Positions 1 through 5,203 of a stretch of 5,203 nucleotides of DNA are shown here, in pieces. Under the pieces are notes generated by a model. That model worked only from the letters and a program-made list of their open reading frames with translations, ran no database searches and was not told where the DNA came from. This stretch comes from CAZPAN01 sp964428485 (GTDB taxonomy: Bacteria; Actinomycetota; Coriobacteriia; Coriobacteriales; CADBOM01), in NCBI GenBank assembly GCA_964428485.1, contig CAYRYP010000079.1:1-5203 (forward strand). The letters run 5' to 3'. Each line of letters opens with the position of its first letter. Positions within the stretch are counted from its first letter, which is position 1. Both the position numbers and the translations under genes were made by a program.

Positions 1-1751
<1,751 letters not shown>

Positions 1752-1753
<2 letters not shown>

Positions 1754-1758
1754 GAGAG
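1752..1758 (+). promoter_or_regulatory. Ribosome binding site of lspA
   Basis: AGGAGAG begins inside the ileS TAG stop codon and lies a few bases before a GTG at 1761. It decides the lspA start: it places initiation at 1761 rather than at the upstream in-frame GTG at 1701, which lies within ileS. The overlap of stop codon and ribosome binding site suggests that ribosomes finishing ileS can re-initiate on lspA. Confidence 0.7.
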
Positions 1759-1760
1759 AC

Positions 1761-2291
1761 GTGGCCCGATCTTTTGGAAGACCTGCAAGCAGAAAGTGCG
1801 CGGCGGCCCTGTTCGCGGTGGCCGCCGTTGTGCTTCTCGTGATCGATCGTCTCACCAAGATATGGGCGGTCGACGCACTTTCCCAGGGTGGTTCGGATCT
1901 CATCCCTGGGGTCGTGGGGTTCACGCTCGTCTACAACAAGGGGGCGTCCTTCGGGATGCTCGAGGGCATGAGGTGGATCTTCGTGGCGATTTCGGCGGTA
2001 ATATGCGCCGTCATTATCGTCTACCTCATCAAGTACCGCAAGCACCCCGCCTTCGAAGCCGCCACGCTCGGCGCGATACTGGCTGGGGCGCTGGGAAATG
2101 CCATCGATCGCATTGCTTTCGGGTATGTGGTCGATTTCATCAAGGTCGAGTTCATCGACTTCCCGGTGTTCAACGTCGCAGACATCTGCATCACTGTGGG
2201 AATCTTAATCTGGATCCTGTTCATCTTCTTCCATCCGCTGAGCCCGTTTTCGAGCAAGAGTGTTGAGGAGACGAGTGACGATGGCAAGTGA
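1761..2291 (+). CDS. lspA: Lipoprotein signal peptidase (signal peptidase II)
   Basis: Membrane aspartyl protease that removes the signal peptide from diacylglyceryl-modified prolipoproteins, after Lgt has acted. The protein is 176 aa, slightly longer than the usual 150-170. It has a short basic N-terminus (R3, R7, R11, K12) and four hydrophobic segments at about 14-28, 70-90, 97-114 and 142-158. Family blocks visible: VIDRLTKIWA (27-36), YNKGASFG (58-65), GNAIDR (112-117), GYVVDF (121-126) and FNVAD (137-141). The catalytic aspartate pair should be D125 (VVDF) and D141 (NVAD). The C-terminal tail after residue 158 is polar and acidic and probably cytoplasmic. The GTG start is chosen because it follows AGGAGAG directly and gives a normal N-terminus; a longer in-frame start at 1701 would add 20 residues and overlap ileS by about 50 bases. 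It lies 7 bases after ileS and overlaps the next gene by 11 bases, so co-transcription with both is likely. The ileS-lspA order is common in bacteria. Confidence 0.95.
   Translation: MARSFGRPASRKCAAALFAVAAVVLLVIDRLTKIWAVDALSQGGSDLIPGVVGFTLVYNKGASFGMLEGMRWIFVAISAVICAVIIVYLIKYRKHPAFEAATLGAILAGALGNAIDRIAFGYVVDFIKVEFIDFPVFNVADICITVGILIWILFIFFHPLSPFSSKSVEETSDDGK
2265..2270 (+). promoter_or_regulatory. Ribosome binding site of the pseudouridine synthase gene
   Basis: GAGGAG lies inside the 3' end of lspA, 10 bases before the ATG at 2281. A GTG at 2275 in the same frame is only 4 bases away, so initiation two codons earlier cannot be excluded. A further in-frame GTG at 2260 lies upstream of this site and is unlikely. 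The ATG is preferred. Confidence 0.55.
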
Positions 2292-3309
2292 TTCCTTTAG
2301 CGGCTTTCACTACGTCACCCCAGACGAGGACGGGATGCGCCTGGATGTCGTGCTGGGCTCTACTCCCGGCTTCGTGAGCCGCTCAGCCGCGGCCAAGGCG
2401 ATAGCGCGTGGGGACGTGCTCGTCAACGGCAAGTCTCCCTCCAAGAACCAGCAGATGCGCTCTGGTGATGAGATTACCTTCAAGCTCTTCGAACCCGAGC
2501 CGCTCGACCTCGATCCCTACGACATCGATCTCGACGTGCGCTACGAGGACGAGGGGATGCTCGTGATATCCAAACCCGCCGGCCTCGTCTGCCATCCGTC
2601 CCCAGGACACTTCGGCGACACGCTCGTCAACGCGCTGATAGCCCATTGCGGGCGCGACCATCTCGCAAACCTCCAAGGCGAGGACCGCCTGGGCATCGTG
2701 CACCGGCTCGACATGGACACCTCGGGCCTCATGCTTGCGGCCAAGACGGACGAGTACGGCTACATCCTCCAGGACGGCATCCGCACCCGAAACATCGACA
2801 GGCGCTACATCAGCCTCGTCCACGGCTACATCGCCAAGGACACGGGCTATATCGACGCCCCCATAGGGCGCCATCCCAAGATTCGCCTCAAGATGGCGAT
2901 AAGTGACTCTCTCTCGGCCCGTTCGGCGGTGACCACCTTCACGGTTCTCGAGCGCTTCGAGGCCGGAAGGTTCGACGACGGGTTCACCCTAGTGGAGTGC
3001 AAACTGTTCAGTGGGCGCACCCACCAGATAAGGGTGCACATGAACTATATCGGCCACTGCGTTGTGGGTGATCAGATGTACGGCGCCGGATCCGAGAAGG
3101 CCAATCTCAGACTGAACAGGCAGTTCCTCCACTCTTACAGGCTCGAGTTCGAGCATCCGATCACCGGGGAGACGATGAGGTTCAGAGACAGCCTGCCGGA
3201 CGACTTGGCTGAGGTGCTGGACTCCATAGCCGAGCGATCGATGGGTCGCACGGAGTATGGCCACAAGATCTTAGATGCTTCAAATGACCGCGGAGACGCT
3301 GCCGGATAG
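2281..3309 (+). CDS. RluA/RluD-family large-subunit pseudouridine synthase
   Basis: Converts uridine to pseudouridine in RNA, most likely 23S rRNA. The protein is 342 aa from the ATG at 2281. An S4 RNA-binding domain occupies about residues 19-69 (MRLDVVL ... VLVNGK ... GDEITFKL). The catalytic domain follows: motif I ISKPAGLVCHPSPGH (from about 96), motif II HRLDMDTSG with the catalytic aspartate D144 (bases 2710-2712), and motif III GRTHQIRVHM (245-254), followed by VVGDQMYG. S4 plus this catalytic domain is the RluD/RluC-like arrangement. RluD in E. coli modifies positions 1911, 1915 and 1917 of 23S rRNA, but the target here cannot be read from sequence, so no symbol is given. The last 25 or so residues are polar and look nonconserved. 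The start overlaps the end of lspA by 11 bases, which suggests translational coupling. This kind of synthase often follows lspA in Gram-positive bacteria. It is the last gene of the plus-strand group. Confidence 0.95.
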   Translation: MASDSFSGFHYVTPDEDGMRLDVVLGSTPGFVSRSAAAKAIARGDVLVNGKSPSKNQQMRSGDEITFKLFEPEPLDLDPYDIDLDVRYEDEGMLVISKPAGLVCHPSPGHFGDTLVNALIAHCGRDHLANLQGEDRLGIVHRLDMDTSGLMLAAKTDEYGYILQDGIRTRNIDRRYISLVHGYIAKDTGYIDAPIGRHPKIRLKMAISDSLSARSAVTTFTVLERFEAGRFDDGFTLVECKLFSGRTHQIRVHMNYIGHCVVGDQMYGAGSEKANLRLNRQFLHSYRLEFEHPITGETMRFRDSLPDDLAEVLDSIAERSMGRTEYGHKILDASNDRGDAAG

Positions 3310-3330
3310 GCGAGACACCTCTAACTCGCC
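3309..3330. terminator. Inverted repeat between convergent genes, possible weak bidirectional terminator
   Basis: GGCGAG (3309-3314) and CTCGCC (3325-3330) form a perfect 6-bp stem around a 10-base loop. It begins at the last base of the pseudouridine synthase stop codon and lies about 30 bases beyond the tilS stop. The position suits a terminator for both converging transcripts. No run of T follows on either strand, so it is not a classical intrinsic terminator, and a 6-bp match in GC-rich DNA could be chance. The rest of the 50-base gap holds only a short tandem GAGCGT(G/A) at 3333-3346. Confidence 0.28.
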
Positions 3331-3359
3331 CCGAGCGTGGAGCGTAGTATGCGCAGCGC

Positions 3360-4946
3360 CTAGCTGACGGCAGACCCGCGCATGAGGAGAACCAGCTTGC
3401 GGGTGGCCTCGGAGACCGCGAAGCGACTGTCGGTCCCAACGCCCTCGACCCATGCGATGAGGGAGGAATCCGGAGAACCGACTCGCAGCACGATAGTGAG
3501 ATCCCGACACGAACGTGGCACTTTTGCGTCCGTGAGGGCGTCGGAGAGCTTCTTGGATCTCCCTTCCATACCCAGGGGACAGAAGCGGTCGCCGTCTTTG
3601 CGACGCGTAGCGAAGAGCGCGGCTTTTTCATCGGGGCACGACTCGATCACCCTGTCCAGGTCTAAGATCGCCTCGCACCTCCCGTGGCCGTCCGCATCTC
3701 CGTCTTCACCCGCAAGGCGCCGTGCGAACTCAACCGGGTCGGAGGTCTTCCCGTCTTCGATGTCGACCACTCTCGCCTCCAGGTGCAAGCTCTCTGCAGA
3801 TGCGATTCCGGGGACGGGCAGGGAGACGCCTTCGACCAGCGCGGCGGCGAGGGGGTCCTTTGGATTGACGCGCCCAAAGACCAGGACCCCGGATTCGTTT
3901 CTGACGGGTATCCCGCCTGGAAGATCGATCGAGAAACCCGGAGCGCCTGCGCCCTTCACGATGGCATCGACGTGCGCTCGGTCGATCCGGGCGACTTCGG
4001 GCATCGCGCTTCTGCACGCTCTGTAGACTATCCTTCGCGCGATCACGGGATGCAGCTCCGCAAGCCCCCTCGCGTCGATCCCCACAAGCCCCGCGGGGAG
4101 CTTTCGGGAGAGACGCCGCCCCTCCTTGTCCGCAAGCTCGAAGACAAAGGCGCTCTCGTCGGCGATGAGATCCATCGTCCGCTCCAATGTTTGCGGTAGC
4201 TCGGGATTCACCAACATCGCCGTGGGGATGATCTCGTTTCTTACGAACGCGCGGAAGCCGGCGGAGGGATCGTGGTTGGTAGCATCCTCTCTCCAAAGGC
4301 CGCCTGGAACCTGGGATCGGGCCTCGTCGTCCAGCTGCCATCCGAGTTCTGCGACTCTTGACAATATGTAATCCCGAAGCTCGCGCCTCGTAACACTCAG
4401 GAGCGGACGGGCGACTCTGCCGTTTTCTCTTACGATTGAGGCGAGCCCGCCCGGGCCTGTGCCCACTATCGATCTCATGAAGAAAGTCTCGACCCGGTCA
4501 TCGAGCGTGTGTGCGGTCCAGATCATGCCGCTTGAGCGACTAACCCCGGTCTCGTCGCACATGGAGTCCAGTAGCTTAGAGGCCAGTTCGTATCGCATAT
4601 GCCTTGCGGTGTTCTCCATGTTATTGTCGAACTCACCGCTGCGTGAGGATATGTCGATCCTCTCAAGCTCGAACCGAAAGCCGCAGAGTCCGGCGAGCCT
4701 CTCGACGAACAGCGCATCTCCGTCGGAGTCGGCGTCTCGCAGCTGGTGGTCGACGTGGAGCACGGTGACGAGATCCCTCTCGAGTGCTGGCTGGCCGCTC
4801 TCGCCGCACGTATCGGCAAGTTCGCAGGCCGCAAGGCACATTGCGGTGGAGTCGCTCCCACCGCTCACCATGAGGACAAGGGGGTATCCGGGCCGCGCCA
4901 TCCGCGCCATCTCGGCAAGAAACCCGCGCTCACGCTGCTCGTTCAT
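3360..4946 (-). CDS. tilS: tRNA(Ile)-lysidine synthetase
   Basis: ATP-dependent N-type PP-loop enzyme that attaches lysine to C34 of the CAU-anticodon tRNA-Ile, changing its codon reading from AUG to AUA and its charging from Met to Ile. The protein is 528 aa, long for the family (E. coli about 432, B. subtilis about 470). Motifs in order: PP-loop SGGSDS (28-33), HVDHQLR (64-70), ENTARHMRYE (111-120), TAHTLDDRVET (143-153), GTGPGGL (161-167), REDATNHD (218-225) and VRNEIIP (234-240). The C-terminal tRNA-binding domain has RKDGDRFCPLGM (449-460), KKLSDALTDAKVPR and CRD. Extra length appears to lie mostly between the core and C-terminal domain, including an acidic stretch around GEDGDADGHG. The ATG at 4946 is chosen because it forms an ATGA overlap with the upstream stop and starts just ahead of the PP-loop; the frame stays open to 5108, but that extension overlaps the neighbouring gene and has no family match. 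A GGGG 7 bases before the ATG is a weak ribosome binding site, so expression probably relies on coupling to the DUF951 gene. It ends facing the pseudouridine synthase gene. Confidence 0.95.
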   Translation of the reverse strand: MNEQRERGFLAEMARMARPGYPLVLMVSGGSDSTAMCLAACELADTCGESGQPALERDLVTVLHVDHQLRDADSDGDALFVERLAGLCGFRFELERIDISSRSGEFDNNMENTARHMRYELASKLLDSMCDETGVSRSSGMIWTAHTLDDRVETFFMRSIVGTGPGGLASIVRENGRVARPLLSVTRRELRDYILSRVAELGWQLDDEARSQVPGGLWREDATNHDPSAGFRAFVRNEIIPTAMLVNPELPQTLERTMDLIADESAFVFELADKEGRRLSRKLPAGLVGIDARGLAELHPVIARRIVYRACRSAMPEVARIDRAHVDAIVKGAGAPGFSIDLPGGIPVRNESGVLVFGRVNPKDPLAAALVEGVSLPVPGIASAESLHLEARVVDIEDGKTSDPVEFARRLAGEDGDADGHGRCEAILDLDRVIESCPDEKAALFATRRKDGDRFCPLGMEGRSKKLSDALTDAKVPRSCRDLTIVLRVGSPDSSLIAWVEGVGTDSRFAVSEATRKLVLLMRGSAVS

Positions 4947-5185
4947 CCTTGCACCCCGCGGTTCCCGGGAGCCGGATCGTTGTTCTGGTCGAGATGGCAC
5001 CGGTAATTCTTCTCGAACACGGCGCGTCGCATCATAACGCGGTGCGAGCACCCCTGGCACTCCAGGCCCACGTCCATTCCCACACGCGTCACGCGCCAGT
5101 CGGAGCATCCGCAGGGATGCGGCTTGCGCATCCTCACCACGTCGCCGACCTTTATCGCAATGCGCCTCGCGCGCGAATCGGACAT
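4943..5185 (-). CDS. DUF951 family small cysteine-containing protein
   Basis: Small soluble protein of 80 aa, function unknown. The core at about residues 11-62 matches what I know of the DUF951 family of Gram-positive bacteria: KVGDVVRMRKPHPCG, then W30, V35-G36-D38, then the CxxC pair ECQGC (C43, C46), VMM and FEK. C25, C27, C43 and C46 could form a four-cysteine zinc site, and the basic, beta-rich N-terminal part could bind nucleic acid; both points are inference. There is no signal peptide or membrane segment. The last 16 or so residues (from D66) are polar and low-complexity and look like a tail beyond the family core. The ATG at 5185 has a strong ribosome binding site 5 bases upstream. 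The TGA overlaps the tilS ATG in an ATGA, so the two genes are almost certainly co-transcribed and probably translationally coupled, which hints at, but does not prove, a role near translation. Confidence 0.88.
   Translation of the reverse strand: MSDSRARRIAIKVGDVVRMRKPHPCGCSDWRVTRVGMDVGLECQGCSHRVMMRRAVFEKNYRCHLDQNNDPAPGNRGVQG
4954..4957 (-). promoter_or_regulatory. Weak ribosome binding site of tilS
   Basis: On the minus strand the sequence before the tilS ATG reads GCGGGGTGCAAGG. The GGGG is 7 bases from the start; AAGG abuts the ATG and is too close to act. The weakness of this site contrasts with the strong site of the gene just upstream and fits translation by coupling through the ATGA overlap. 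Confidence 0.35.
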
Positions 5186-5189
5186 CTTG

Positions 5190-5196
5190 ACCTCCC
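5190..5196 (-). promoter_or_regulatory. Ribosome binding site of the DUF951 gene
   Basis: On the minus strand GGGAGGT is followed by CAAG and then the ATG at 5185. This is close to the ideal anti-16S match and confirms the start. The window ends 7 bases further upstream, so any promoter is out of view; the operon may begin earlier. Confidence 0.75.
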
Positions 5197-5203
5197 GTCC
5201 AGG

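Noticed and set aside
2383..2874. 163-codon minus-strand open frame inside the pseudouridine synthase gene
   Set aside because: Val/Glu/Ala-rich antisense reading of a gene with all its catalytic motifs; no independent support.
3333..3346. Tandem GAGCGTG/GAGCGTA in the convergent gap
   Set aside because: Two copies of seven bases with one mismatch is easily chance in GC-rich DNA; no operator or repeat array follows.
3382..4199. Two long plus-strand open frames (214 and 171 codons) opposite the 3' half of tilS
   Set aside because: They overlap each other in different frames, show no domain or credible ribosome binding site, and mirror tilS codons.
4459..5037. 192-codon plus-strand open frame opposite tilS
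   Set aside because: Ser/Arg-rich composition, no recognisable motif, and antisense to a well-supported tilS. It is a product of high-GC codon bias.
4947..5108. 54-codon N-terminal extension of tilS, starting at the ATG at 5108
   Set aside because: It lies wholly inside the DUF951 gene in another frame, has low-complexity Arg/Gly/Pro-rich content, and comes before an ATG that forms a neat ATGA overlap and leads straight into the PP-loop.

Overview
The window is a compact, GC-rich chromosomal stretch of housekeeping genes. The gene content is bacterial. The order ileS-lspA-rluD-type pseudouridine synthase, the strong G/C preference at third codon positions and the character of the proteins suggest a high-GC Gram-positive bacterium, most likely an actinobacterium of the Coriobacteriia (Collinsella/Olsenella/Eggerthella-like). 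That assignment is an inference from protein character, not from any database search.

Positions 1-3309, plus strand: three tightly packed genes read in one direction. The first is the 3' part of ileS (isoleucyl-tRNA synthetase), whose beginning lies outside the window. Next is lspA (prolipoprotein signal peptidase), starting 7 bases after the ileS stop with its ribosome binding site overlapping that stop codon. Third is an RluA/RluD-family 23S rRNA pseudouridine synthase, whose start overlaps the end of lspA by 11 bases. This looks like one transcription unit; no promoter is visible inside it.

Positions 3310-3359: a 50-base gap between convergent genes. It holds most of a perfect 6-bp inverted repeat but no clear U-tract terminator.

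Positions 3360-5185, minus strand: two genes read toward the first group. A small cysteine-containing DUF951 protein comes first and is joined by a 4-base ATGA stop/start overlap to tilS (tRNA-Ile lysidine synthetase). The last 18 bases of the window carry a strong ribosome binding site for the DUF951 gene.

Functionally, most of the window concerns translation. TilS converts the CAU anticodon of a minor tRNA-Ile so that it is charged with isoleucine rather than methionine, and IleS is the enzyme that charges it. The pseudouridine synthase modifies RNA. LspA is the exception: it matures lipoproteins at the membrane. I see no mobile element, CRISPR array, RNA gene, phage gene or defence system, and no evidence of a new system here. 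The observations worth a second look are modest: the DUF951-tilS coupling, an extra cysteine in DUF951, extra cysteine pairs in IleS, and a possible weak shared terminator.
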